From the NCBI GenBank assembly GCA_905250075.1, contig CAJNOP010000120.1, positions 248,001 to 312,000 of the forward strand: a DNA stretch of 64,000 nucleotides. The letters are read 5' to 3'. Both the position numbers and the translations under genes were made by a program. The notes below the pieces were generated by a model. That model was not told where the DNA came from. It did not search any database and saw only the letters and a list, made by a program, of their open reading frames with translations. Positions 36,262 through 56,936 of the stretch are shown here, one piece after another. Every line of letters starts with the position of its first letter. The first letter of the stretch is position 1. This DNA is from Rotaria sp. Silwood1. Lineage: Eukaryota > Rotifera > Eurotatoria > Philodinida > Philodinidae.

Positions 36262-37453
36262 GATCGGTTAAGAATAAAGACAATCGTATATACTTTTGTG
36301 TGTATGTGTGTGTGTGTGCAGTGTGAGGTTAAACAGGTTGAAATGAATCGATATATGAAATGAATTAGTTAGATTCTATTTCTATTTAAAGAATAAAACT
36401 ATTTTCTTTTCATTATTATCTATAGAAATAGTCGTCCATTATCGAGAATTGATATGGCGTAAATTCTAAAATCGATAATGTATACACGTGTATTTAGACC
36501 TCGATTTGTATAAATTTGAAAAATAGCTAACAAATATATTACCGTTATGTGGATAAATTTCATTATGGAAGAAACAAACAAAAAAAAAAACAATGAAAAT
36601 AGAATTCAATTTAAATTATTTGATATTGTAAAGAATTCGATTGTGAATAAGATTTTATTTTTTTCTGCACTCTAAAATAATCCAATGAAGAAAAAACTTT
36701 CTATTTTATGTTATTATCTTAATAAAGAAGTTTAATTAAATTTGAAAGAAAATGAAATTTTCAAAAATTGTTTCTCATTGATTTTTATTACATAAAAAAT
36801 GTTTTTTTTTTTTTTTCTTTTCGATAGTTTCAATTATTTTCTGTTGCTCTGGATGAGTTTATTTATAAAATTTGCTTGATAATTATTAAAAAAAACAGAT
36901 TGTTCTATTACAAATAAAAACAAAATATCTATCATACTGTTCGAAAATTTCATATAACGATTGTAGTTTGATTTTGTTCATTGTTATATAGAATCTCTAA
37001 AACAAAATAAAAAAAGAAGTCATGATACAAATAAACATTCATGTATAATTATTAGTATTTTATATATATTAATCAAGAGAATATGTCATCATTAACATTT
37101 TTCAGTTTTTATAAATGTAGTGATTCGTAACTAAGTGTGCTTTTCTCTTTTTTCTTTTTTTTTGTATTAATACACAAATACAATTTCTTTTGTCAGAAAA
37201 ATATCCTGAAGCTATAGCTTGTTACATATAATAGGATAATTAATATTCAATGCAAATTTACTATTATTAAATCTGTATTTCTATAATAGAAGATGAGATT
37301 GTTGAATTGAATAGATAAGAAGAAAGAAAAAAAAAAGAAAATGAGAACATATGTTACTAATAATAAATATCTCTTTTATAGAATTTAAGAATATCATATC
37401 ATGATTTTATTTTATTTTTTGTATGAAAAAAAAAAAAGAAAAAACAAATAATT
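36262..37453. other. Intergenic, H1-like promoter to GPCR 3' end
   Basis: A GT-dinucleotide tract (36298-36319) lies just upstream of the H1-like start. The rest is A/T-rich with poly(A) runs. No gene recognised. Confidence 0.6.
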
Positions 37454-38596
37454 TTATATCAATGGTTGCATTCTTTGTTGATGAGGTTTTTTATACTTAT
37501 TTATTTCAAGTAGAGCAATTTCATTATGATTTTGTGATTGAATATTTCGTTTTTTTTCAGTTATTTTTGTTGTTAATAATTTCATTGGTGATTTTTGTTG
37601 TTTAGTTGAATAAATTAAATTTTGTTCAGTATTTGGTATTGAACGTTTAAACCATTTCATATAAATCTGACAATAAAAATATCGTCGAAATAAATTTAAT
37701 AATTCAATACGAAAACGTGTACATGAAAAAATAAAAGCTAAAAAATTCGATGCATGATGAAAATGAAGTAAAATATTTGTAAATATATGTATTGCATATT
37801 GAACATTAGTTTTTTTACGTGTTATCAATATATAAATTGCATGTATGGTTGATGGTGTTGCTGTTAATACAAAACATATTGATGATGTTACAAGCATTGC
37901 TGTTAATTGTCGTTGTTTACTTGATAAATCTAATTTATTTGTATTAACGAAATGATTTGTTCTTAAATTTTCATTATTTAATGTACGTTCAATATGTGAT
38001 GCTCGATGAAGACGTTGAATTATAATAAGATTACAAATAATACATAAAGGTACAGTAAACCAATATGTTAAACCAGATTTGACACATTCCCATGTTAGAC
38101 GATGAAATTTTGGTTTAAATGCACAAAATGAACGTATTGGAACTGTTTGATTAGTTTTAAAAACATATTCAATATGCATATGATGGGAATAATGACTGAA
38201 TATTAGTAAAGAAATAATAAATAATATTAATACAAGTATACGCGATTTAGTACGACTAGTTAAACGTGGCATATAGCATGGATTAAATACCAAGGAACAA
38301 CGTTCGATATTAATAAAACAAATAATCCAAACAGATAAAAGACGAAATACATCCATAAGAAAGAAGACCACACAATCATAGGATGTTACTTGTGGTTGAA
38401 GTTTAGTTACAATTTGTAAACTTTGTAAACATAATACAATACAATCGGCAATTGATAAAGCTGATATAAAAGAAGCCGAAGCAGTTTTTCGAAAAAATCG
38501 TTGATTAACAACAATTAATGTTAAAATATTTCCTGTACATCCAAATACGGTTAAGCATAACAAAGCTATTGTACGAACACGTTCAAAAAACAACAT
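37454..38596 (-). CDS. Class A (rhodopsin-family) GPCR, peptide-receptor type
   Basis: A single open exon of 380 aa. TM1 has the GN motif (FGCTGNILTLIVV), TM2 has SIADCIVL, and TM3 starts with the disulphide Cys (SYDCVVFF) and ends INIERC where DRY is usual. An ECL2 Cys (IRSFCAF), TM5 (YWFTVPLCIICNLIII), TM6 with Pro (ICFVLTATPSTIHAIYIL) and TM7 (HHASNFLAFIFSCTRFR) follow. NFLAF replaces NPxxY; NFxxY-type ends occur in FMRFamide-like peptide receptors. The cytosolic tail is basic. The ATG directly follows a splice-acceptor-like sequence (TTTTCTAG), so an upstream exon may exist. The ligand is unknown. Confidence 0.85.
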   Translation of the reverse strand: MLFFERVRTIALLCLTVFGCTGNILTLIVVNQRFFRKTASASFISALSIADCIVLCLQSLQIVTKLQPQVTSYDCVVFFLMDVFRLLSVWIICFINIERCSLVFNPCYMPRLTSRTKSRILVLILFIISLLIFSHYSHHMHIEYVFKTNQTVPIRSFCAFKPKFHRLTWECVKSGLTYWFTVPLCIICNLIIIQRLHRASHIERTLNNENLRTNHFVNTNKLDLSSKQRQLTAMLVTSSICFVLTATPSTIHAIYILITRKKTNVQYAIHIFTNILLHFHHASNFLAFIFSCTRFRIELLNLFRRYFYCQIYMKWFKRSIPNTEQNLIYSTKQQKSPMKLLTTKITEKKRNIQSQNHNEIALLEINKYKKPHQQRMQPLI

Positions 38597-41500
38597 CTAG
38601 AAAAGAGTATAAATGCACGACAAGAAATTCTATACCTTCTCTATAAGCTTGAGATCGAAGAAAACATGATTACAATATAGCGTGACAGATCGCCCTGAGG
38701 ACATAAAAAGTGAACAATGTCAATCCTTCTTATTTAACAAATCTACGACAATGACAAACTCCCTTGATGGGTTAGTCAGCAATAACAGAAATATGAATCA
38801 AAAACGACGGTAGATAAATAAAACTACCCACTTCTACGCAACATATTTTTTTCTCTCTGCTATTGTTTTATTCCACATCATTTCCAGGCTTTTACGTGTG
38901 AAAACAATTGCATGGCCTCAGAAAATGCATAACGCAACATACGAGAATTGGTTCTATTGTATGCAAGATGTTTATATAATGAATGTGTAGGCGTAATAGA
39001 TAAAGAAAAATCACATATTAATTTATCATTATATGTATAAATCAAATATATAACTTAATACTATTTCTATTCAATCTCTTGTTTCGAAATTTATGCTTGT
39101 CTTTTAAAAGAGATTAGATCAGTTTCCGCTGACTTTTCTCTTTGCATGCGTACTCAAAAATAAAAATATGAAAAAAAATCTGATCATGTAGTCAGGCAAT
39201 CTATTCAATTAAGTGAACGGACGCAATTCTATTACCGGTTATCGATAATAAGCATACTTAAGATTTTCAAGAGTGATCTTTGAAGGATATTTTCCACCTA
39301 CTATTTTTTTTTTTGCTAAGTTTCTTTTTTTTTTTTTTTTTACTTCCTGTTTTTTTCAGACTTTTTTCATAGATCAATCAATCATTCCAACATTAAAACT
39401 ATTACTCACATTTGGGGACAAACGCTAAAACAAAAATTCTATTTCTGAATGAGTGCATCACTACCTGATAGTATTAAACACTTTCTCGTGTATATAAAAA
39501 CACTCGGAAGTATGAATAATCACTTACTTTTACATATTGTGCCTTAATATTTCTGTTGTTCGCCGTTAAACACTATTATTATGTGTTACTGAATGCTTTT
39601 TACTCGATTTTGTCGAACCATTACAAGTGATTAAACATGTATAGAGGGCAGAAAAAAATGTGTTGATGATATATCTATATAAATATAAAGACATTTTATG
39701 CGCTCCATAATTCTATATGCCCAGTATATTAAGAGAAAATAAGCAATCTACCAAGAAAAATTATTTATCAATTTGGATGTAGATATAAACTGTTATTCAA
39801 GGCATCCTCATAATTTTCCTTTTTTTTTTTATTTTGTATTGCTGTCGCCTACATCGTCTCCTGAGAACTAAATCATTTTTTTTTGATTGTATTCATTTAA
39901 TAACAAAATGTAAAAGATGACAGTAATTGTGTCTTTTTATTTATGTCATTTTTCATTACTATATTAAAAATCTGAAAAATTTTGGTTTGATTTTTAATTT
40001 TTTATAGACTATCATAATAACTTCATTACCTTATGAAAAAACAAAAAAATTCTTTTTTCAGGCAATATGACTTGCTTTTTAATGTTCAGCTATTATTATT
40101 ACATACCGAATATTATAATAAATAATTTTCATTAGCTGAAAAATAATTGAAAAAAACTCAGCAGTTGTTATTTTATATTCAGTAGACAAAAAGAAGCAAA
40201 TAATCGAATGCATACATAATATGAACTAATTCTTTTGTTCATCATGCTAATCTATTGTATAGAGAAAACTATTTATAAGAAGATTATTACACCATGGAAA
40301 AAAAAACAAAATATTGCGTTCATTTTTTTAAATGTCGTCAGTGGAAAATCTATTTAATATTGAAATGCTATTAGCTGTTTAATAAATTTTCTATCATGTT
40401 ATCTCAATGTATATTCTAATAAACGTGAATAATGTTATTTTCTAATATTTGACTTATCTTTTATCATTTTAATAATTATAAAAATTATTTTCAAATGAAA
40501 ACAATATTTATAATTGTGATGGACAAGAAAGAAATTAATAATACTTAATCTAATATTTTGAAAAGAGTTGAAGATCAATCTTATAGGATTTCTTGGTCTA
40601 TCATAATTATTAATTAAAATAAAGATTGATAATAACAATTATTCATGTTATAACATCTACTCACTTTTGAAAATATGATCTTAGAAAAATAATAATAATA
40701 ATAATAATCAAATGCGACATGAATTTTTCTATATTGCAAAAAGAAAAATCATTGGATAAAAATCTTTTTATTTTATATGAGCGGATTTCTACATAACAAA
40801 TGTATGAATATAATAAGCTGTTTAACATTGTCAAATTATTTTGTTTATAGAAAAATTTTTATTATCCTGATTACTACTAGATTAATGATTTGAATACGGA
40901 TATCCTTTTCGGATATACATCAATCTTCAATTTTAATTAAATATGTTATTTTTACTTTGTATTTAATATTTCGTCAATCAAAATTTGATCTCTTATCATT
41001 AGTAATATTTTAGTTCACTAGTTAAATTCAATTTTCTTGCATTAAAATAATTTGTTTCGAATATTTTCCATTTCTTCTATTATCTAATCAGACATACGTG
41101 TTTTTCTTTTGTTTTGATTTCCATAAGAATATTTTTTTTTGATTGCATAGATATATTCCATTATTAACTATATTTTTTAAGAATATATATATATATATTC
41201 AATCATGCTTGTAATACAATATTTTTGTTTTGTATGTTCTTTTTATTTTCATCTATGAAATTACATGGATAATTTATTGAATATAATAGAAAAATCAGTC
41301 ATCATTACTATATACATTTATGCAGATTAGTTATTCGTTCCAGATAAAATACTTTGATAGACACTATTTTATTTAAGATATGTATACATATATAATGTTC
41401 AAAGTTAATTTCAAATATTCTTACCTTTTTTTTCTTTTTGTTTTTGAAAATATAAAAAGAAATCTAACAATATTGATTATTGTTTTATTAGCCCGATTCA

Positions 41501-43018
41501 ATGCTGAACTTATTTCTCGTAAAACTATCATAAGTATTTTAACTATTCATAGCTTTTATATCGATACAATTTATTTCTTTTTTGTTTTGCAGCTGTTCGA
41601 CACTTCAATAACATCGTCGAAAATCAATCAAATAAAAAGTCATTGAAATATTTTTCTTTGCATTCATTAAAATTGAGCTTGACAATTTTTTGTGATTTTT
41701 TTCTATCAGAAAACAATTCAATATTTTCTCGATCTATATTTTCAAATAATTATATTCATAGATTTTCAAAAACTGTTATATCATATATCTATTTAACATA
41801 GATACTAGATTCAGCAAATGAGTGAGTCTATTTGAGCATGGAAATGAAGCCGGAACTTATCATTTCTTTTTCTTTTTCTCAAAGAATAGCGTCCGGTTCT
41901 GACTGTCAACTTTTATGATACTTTTGTTACTAATCTGACATCGATGAGTGTTTAATAAGATAACAGAGTTCATGCATATTCATAAAAAAAAAAAAAAAAA
42001 CTTTATTTTCAATAATATTACGTTCAACCGAACATACATAATTTTCAATGGTTCTCTCTCGAAAGAAAATCAATTAAAACTTATTACATGATTGATTTTG
42101 AATATACAAATCAGAAACAATTTTGGAAATTATTCTCGATCTTCTTTAGAATATTATTAAAAAACAACGCATTGTATATTTTTTTTTTATTTCTAAACAA
42201 TTAGCTTAGTTTACTTCGTCGATTATTGATTCAATCGGTTTTTCTTTTTTTCATTTTTTAATCAACAATCTTCTCATAAACTCATTGATGAAGTGAAAAA
42301 ATTCATTTCATTCTTCAATTCAAACACTTCTTTTTTTTTCCATTAAAAATAGAAAGAAAAAAAATTATTCTCTATTTGTGCGTATTTATGTGCGTTTGTC
42401 GTATACAAAGAGAACAAAAAAAAAAAAACAAAAATACAAATGCAAAAAAGAAAAAAAATCCATATTTTTTCTCTTTTTGTGTTGTGTCTGTGTCTATCAT
42501 ACAGGACGAAGAAAAATAGAGAGCATAAAATAGAGGAAAAAAAGGAGTGCATAAATACACCCACAGACATACACACACGGAAGAGCATCGATAAGAATAA
42601 AAAAAAAAAAGAAAAAGATAAAGAAAGAAAAGATTGTGCGGTTGCAACAAAACAACGATCTGAAAATCGCCAGTATCATCATCTTATTGTTATATCTAAC
42701 AACAGAGCGACAATCTCTTTTTGTTTTCTATACACACGCGCACGATGAAAAAATAAAATAGAAGAGAAAACGCATGAAAGAAAGAAAACCTTCGTTGTTT
42801 TTCCGCAATGAAGTAATAGTAGTAGTAATAGTAATATTAGTTATTGTTGTTGTTGTTGTTGTTGTATTTCTAGCAGCAATAGGCAATAAGAACCTTGAGC
42901 TGTATGCATACATACATACATATACGCACAAAGAGAAGAAAAATGGAGAGAAAAAAAAATAAAAGAAAAAAAAAAAAAAAGCAAAAACGAACGATAATGG
43001 GTAACAAGCATCATCATA
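38597..43018. other. Intergenic, GPCR upstream to junctophilin 3' end
   Basis: 4.4 kb of AT-rich sequence with poly(A), AAT repeats near 40689-40708 and purine-rich low complexity at 42340-42980, including a GTT tract near 42843-42864. Several ORFs there are low-complexity artefacts. No gene recognised. Confidence 0.6.
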
Positions 43019-50719
<7,701 letters not shown>

Positions 50720-51952
50720 ATGATTCACATATTTTCAATTTGGTTATCATTATTGATAGTTCAATCAATCAATATCATCATTACAACAAGTATACGTTGT
50801 AATGAAGATATCGATGGATCTTTTCAAGTAATTGAAAATTGTCGAGCATGTGTTATTTTTATTGCTCCTACAACCTTACCTGCAACTAGTCCAACAACAA
50901 CAACAACAAAAACGACAATTTTATCAAAAGACATATTTACATCATATGCTGAACCATCATTAGAAGAATTATTTTTATTTGGTGAAGCAAAACATCATCG
51001 TTATCGTCATCGTCGTCGACGTAATGTTGATACTGTAATTCATCAACAATGTGCTCGAGAATTAGATGGTCCATTATATGGTTATGATCAAACACATTGT
51101 TATTGTAATTCTAATCAATGTAATTCAAATATTCAACGATGTATTTATGAAGTAACATCAAAACGTCATTTTGCATGTTATCATGGTTCTAATTCCAGTC
51201 TATATTCGCTTGAAATTCGTCATAAGTGTCGTAGTTGTCGTATACATATTGAATTTAATTCGATATATGATTATGAATGTTTAACCTTTGGTGAACGTGA
51301 ACAAAATAATCGAACTTATTGTACATGTCAACGACCAATGTGTAATCAAGATGTATCAACATGTCAACGATTTCAACAAGCACCATCTCAACCACGATTA
51401 AACTTAGGTCTTGATACTCTTTTAAATTCAACTCTATCAACAACAACAATATACACTAACACCTCTACTACAATAATATCTATCACAACAACAACGCTAC
51501 CAACTACAATAATAATAACAACGACTACTACTACTACTATTACAAGTAGTATTGTTATGACAACCATTGATACTACTAGTAGTACTACTGAGTCAACTCC
51601 AAGTTCAACTACTACTACTACTACTACTACGACTATCCCGACTACCACTACTACTCCTATAACCGCAACCTCAACGATTGTAATTACAACATTGTTCGTT
51701 ACTACAACACCAATTATAACTACATTACCAGCTGTAATCGAAACTGAAGAAGAAATTTCAATTGAAAATTCTACAATAATTGAATTAACAACTACAAATG
51801 AAATAACAACATCACTTAATGAAGTACAACACCTTAAAACAGTGTATATTGAAGTCAAAAATCATGCAAATTATTTATCATCAAATTTTCTGTTAATTTG
51901 TACTTTATTTCAAACATTTTTTTTCTTTTTATTTATTCGATGCGATCACTAA
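50720..51952 (+). CDS. Secreted or GPI-anchored Cys-rich protein with Thr-rich mucin domain
   Basis: A single exon, 410 aa. A signal peptide (IFSIWLSLLIVQSINIIIT) is followed by a short Cys segment, a first Thr-rich run and a basic RHRRRR site that suits furin cleavage. Two Cys-rich modules follow (CARELDG, CYCNSNQCNSNIQRC and CRSCRIHI, CLTFGE, CTCQRPMCNQDVSTC). Their CxC...CN-type spacing recalls Ly6/uPAR folds but is not a safe match. A region of about 110 residues is nearly all Thr with Ile/Ser, as in O-glycosylated mucins. The C-terminus is hydrophobic (FLLICTLFQTFFFFLFI) with only four residues after it, which fits a GPI-attachment signal or a membrane anchor. Function unknown. Confidence 0.75.
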   Translation: MIHIFSIWLSLLIVQSINIIITTSIRCNEDIDGSFQVIENCRACVIFIAPTTLPATSPTTTTTKTTILSKDIFTSYAEPSLEELFLFGEAKHHRYRHRRRRNVDTVIHQQCARELDGPLYGYDQTHCYCNSNQCNSNIQRCIYEVTSKRHFACYHGSNSSLYSLEIRHKCRSCRIHIEFNSIYDYECLTFGEREQNNRTYCTCQRPMCNQDVSTCQRFQQAPSQPRLNLGLDTLLNSTLSTTTIYTNTSTTIISITTTTLPTTIIITTTTTTTITSSIVMTTIDTTSSTTESTPSSTTTTTTTTTIPTTTTTPITATSTIVITTLFVTTTPIITTLPAVIETEEEISIENSTIIELTTTNEITTSLNEVQHLKTVYIEVKNHANYLSSNFLLICTLFQTFFFFLFIRCDH

Positions 51953-54900
51953 CTTTTATCTCTTAGACAGTATACATACATATATAAAAGCATATATCAG
52001 TAAAAGATATATTTAAATAATGAGAAAAAGCCATCTACAAGGCAAAAGTATATAAGGATGGATTTGTTCATTAGTGAACAACGAACGATTGATCCCTATG
52101 TAAGCTATGAAAACAATGTCAATAGTCGTACAGCCATTCTTAACAAACAAATAATGTCTATCGACTTGGTTCATTTATATATAGATATAGTATACTAATC
52201 TTTGGTCAATTTTGATTTGAATGATCAATTTCAAGTATGAAAAGGAAAAAGAAAGAGATTTATAATTGTTATGAGAAAGATATTTATCTTTTTGATAACA
52301 ATAGTAATTACTGTTTCATTAATAACTTACCAATGATAGAATATGAATACTTTTAAGATTAATAAAAGAATAATCAATGAAATGCATATAATTAAATTTT
52401 TTTTTTTAATATCATAGGAGTGCCTTAAGGATATCATTAATTTCAACAATAAACTTTTTCTTGCTATGAGAATAATCTTTATTGTAACCGAGAGCATCAT
52501 AATGAATAGACTATCTTCATGATATTAAAAAGTATAAAAAAATAATGCTATATTTAGAAATAGAGTATTATTATGTTATCTATGATGGAGTCTTAGAACA
52601 TTATCAACATAATAACATACTAGAAAATCATTTTACTTAAACGAAAAATATTGTTCTCCTTTCTTTTGTTTTTTACAAAGTGGGTTAGTTAAAGAAAGTC
52701 TGAAAAAGTTCTTTAATTTACTTTGCATGAATTATTTTGTCTATAAATAAAATATATTTTTTATTCTTTGGTTCAATCCGTCATTTCTATCTAGCTTACA
52801 GTTTAATCAAACAGTTGATCACATTTATTTAGTCTAAACTCTTTTATATATATATATGTTTAAACTTACGTTTCATTAATAAACAATCAATAAATAAGAA
52901 ACTTATGTATGCATGTATGTAGAGCAATCACTTGATAAGCTTACTTAACATGAATTATTTCTCTAGTTTAATCGAACAAACTGAGATTTAAGTTTAAATT
53001 CTCGTGATTGTATATGTGGGCATAGTCTACTTTTTTTACATTTTTCTATGAATAATGTCACGTCAGCACATATTACATATTAGCACATCCGCCAACCCTT
53101 TTTTCTTTTTTTATTGTCAGCAACATCATGTTATATAATAATTGTTTTGGAACTCTATTCTTTTTTGCTTTGACATTTTTGCATGCATTAAATTTTTTCT
53201 ATGATTAGCCTTTGAACATTATGCAAATTAGTTTTTTTTTTCTTTCTTACTATTTATTCTTTCATAAATATATCATATAAATGTTGAAAAGGAAAATATA
53301 ATTATTATGATATTATTTGGTTTAGCTAGAAAATATCGATGACAGTTTTCTGATGTTATATGACATGCCTAATGTAATACATTAGCATCATTTGATGTGT
53401 TTGTTTCAAGGAATGCTTGAATTTTTTTTTAGGGATCCTATGTAACTCTATGAAAATCAAACAATTTATCAAGTTTCATTTGTTTTATCATAATTGACAA
53501 ATTATATGTATTTGTATATTTTTTATATTTGAAAATAAATTTACCTGATATATTTAAAAAAAAAACACATGGCAATAATATTAGTCAAATATATAAAAAA
53601 TATTAAAAAGTTACATTAATTTCTAGATTATTCTATAGAATCAATAACAAAACAAATATATATATATATATATCAGTGTGTACTTGAATCTTTTGTAAGT
53701 ACGTAATGAATATCCGAATGAATGTAGCTTGATAACAACAATTTAATAATTAATTAAAATTTTGTTTAAACTTTCAAGACATAACTCATTGTATTTAAGT
53801 ACGAAATAAGTATGAAGATATTATTTCAAATATACTATGAACTGACTGTTTTTTTTAATGTATCTATTAAATGAAAAATTACACATAGAAACTGAATTAA
53901 AAAATAGTTGAATCTATATCTGTTTGATAGCATGAATATATTGCTAAATCTAGAAAAAAAGTTTTTCAATACAATCCTTGACACATGAATACGTTTTATA
54001 AATTCTGAATTCATGAAGTTCATGAGACTCCATTTAATTTTAAATAGTAAGTGATTTTGATACAGTTTTGACTCGTAATTTTTTGCTTTTTCAAAAGGAT
54101 AGATTTCAATTGCATGGAATTTAAGTAGTGTTACTATAGCAAATTCATAAAATAGCTATAGAACTGACTTTACTTGACTGATACCAAAAAAAATTGTTGG
54201 AGATTAATTTTTCTCTTTTTGTAAATTTCTGCAAAAGACACGAACATCATATTTAAACTTAAATATTTGATTTGTTCATATAACTCTACTGATAAATGAA
54301 ATATTGTGTGTTACTGTCTAGTAGATTCAATCAGATGTCTTGTTAATACTAGATAAACCTTTTTACAATAGATAGAAAATTATCATTGCATTGATGTCGC
54401 GATGACATTAAATGAAATAGCAGAATAATAATAAACATGCTAAATCATGAAATAAATGCCTTGTTGCAAGTAGAAAAAAAAATACATAAAGTATCTACAA
54501 AGAAAGAAATAATATTGACAATGAAAAGTATTCTAATTTGGACTCATTTCATTTATTTCAAGTTCAAATATTTCTTGTTTTTCAACACTGCTAAAATAAC
54601 TACATTCTACCTCGATAGATAATCAAATTCAAATAAATGTTGCTTAATTAAATAAATGTCAATTTTTTTTTTCTGTTGAATTTTGATCATATTTTATTGC
54701 ATTAATATTTTTGCTTCATGACAATGTCAGCATAGACATGAACGTTTATTAAAACTAATTCAATTCAATTTTTTTTTCAACATTTAGTATTTGTCCAATA
54801 AAGTTTTGTAGAAACAAATATTGATATATATTCTCATCAATATTAACGTTACTGTGCGATGACACCAAAATATAAATATCATATATTCATATACAAATCT

Positions 54901-56936
54901 GTGAAAGAAAAAAAATCTCGAATGATATACATCTATGGATAATGTAAAAAAAAATATTGTTATGAATGATGTGTAATAACGAGTCAAGAGTAACAGTATG
55001 AAAATTACTCTGGCGAGTAAGTTGCTCTGAAGATTTCTCTTGCATGTAAGCAAACATTTAATTGAATAGTTACTCGAAATAACTTCTAAGATCTTTATAA
55101 AGTGTATGTATTAGTAGCAAACAATCAACGAATATATACTAATTGAAATCATATTTTAGAAGAATGTAATATTTTCTTCTTTAATTATAAAATATACATG
55201 TAATTGTAATCAATTTAAGTGAAAGAAAAAGTTTTTCGTGCCACACTAAAATTAATAAATATAGAATATCTCGCACGCCATTGTTTTATTTCCTTATTAA
55301 AAAAAAAACTAAACGAATCTGTAGTATACATGAATAGATAAACACTCAAAAGAACTCTTTCGACTTTTTCGATTATTTAGAAACATATTACCGTGAATTT
55401 TCTTCATTAAAACTTATTTTCTATTGAGTAGTCTTTTGAGACTTTTTTTTTGTTTTTTTATAGATAGACGTTTTTTTTAGACAATATTATAATGTTACAA
55501 TTTCTAAATAATTTTATACATTGTATGTCGATCTATTTTATTCTATGAGGTATAATCAAATCTATACGTTATAAGAGATTGGGTAAAAAATATTGGAAAC
55601 AGACTGTTTCACTTATCAATCTTTTTCCTCTCTAAATCTTTGAAAGCCGGACCTGTACATGTATGGTTTCAAAATTTGATTCAGTGAAGAAATCCTTAGA
55701 TACACTAAAATTGATTTTATTTCAATATTCATGTTATACATATAGAAGTTATAAAGTAGTCTAGATAGAGTATACATCTATTAAGCTCAGTATTGTTCGT
55801 CATTCTTCATCACATATTTGCTTTATAAAGCCAATGTTGGAAAAAAGCGTATAGTGTTAAAAAATCTACAATAAGTTGTCCATCATTGATTTATCAGTCA
55901 ACTGGACTTACTACTAGACACTTTTCATCTTTTGCGTTTCACACAAGAAATAGAAACACTCTTCAGAAAATTTATGTTTTATGTGCACGCCCACTAGTCA
56001 ATGAAAGACGACTGATCCATACTATATAATTAGGGAAAGATTATAATCTAGGTCTTGATATTGTTAGTTGTTTCAATGAATTTCATACTTAATAACATTT
56101 TTCGCTTTATAAATTAACTTTCCTTCTCATATGTTATTTAATTATTACTTGTTATATGTACCTCTTGAATGTTTATTTTGTTTCTGTTATTTCTAAATAA
56201 ACATCGTATATCTTTAGTATAAAGTCTGAATGAAACAGTTATGAATTATAATTTTCAACTATAATTGATTTTGTAGACGGAAATTCAACTTTTTTCTCGT
56301 AAAAACATGTCGATTCTCAAAGGGTTCAATTTAATATTCAAGTTATAATCTTTGGAATTTTAGTTGTTACTAATGATAGACTATATGAAATAACCATATT
56401 CTTGTGTGTTGACATAATATTTTAGGTCATGAATCATGATTTAGTGCTATATGAAATCAGATTAAACCTATATATGAGTGTTCTATTTCACTAATTGTTT
56501 TTACTTTGGTCTTCTTCATCTTAATAATCACACTTGATTAGTATTTTTCTAATGAAACTTAGTACATGTATATTTTTTTTCTTGAAATATTATAAATAAT
56601 GGTACTCTTTTTTTTATTAATTCTAATATGTATATTTTTTTTTTTGGTTAAAAAAGAAAAAAGAAACAATTTAATTTGTTAAAATACTTTCGTCTTTTTA
56701 TATCTTGTTGTACATGATAACAACAAGTCCCAATATATTCTTACAGTTTGACGAAATCTTTGATTTTTCGTTCTGATGATGTCGCCAGATCAAATGAATG
56801 ATTTGTCGCATAGGTATGATTACTTTCTGATGGTTGTTCATGGACAACGTAAAAGATAAGAACAAGATTAATGTCTTCTATATATCCTCATGTTGTCTAA
56901 ATAACGCACACTGACAAATATCATACAAACACAATC
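51953..56936. other. 5-kb intergenic block
   Basis: AT-rich with TA tracts (52846-52858, 53659-53672) and homopolymers. No exon with family support, no defined transposon and no RNA gene recognised. Confidence 0.6.

Noticed and set aside
42343..42962. Several overlapping Phe/Lys/Val-rich ORFs on both strands
   Set aside because: They arise from purine/pyrimidine-rich low-complexity sequence and a GTT tract; no family motif and no splice context.
51388..51858. 156-codon minus-strand ORF rich in Val
   Set aside because: It is the antisense of the Thr-rich run of the 50720-51952 gene; its V/I content is simply the complement of ACA/ACT codons.
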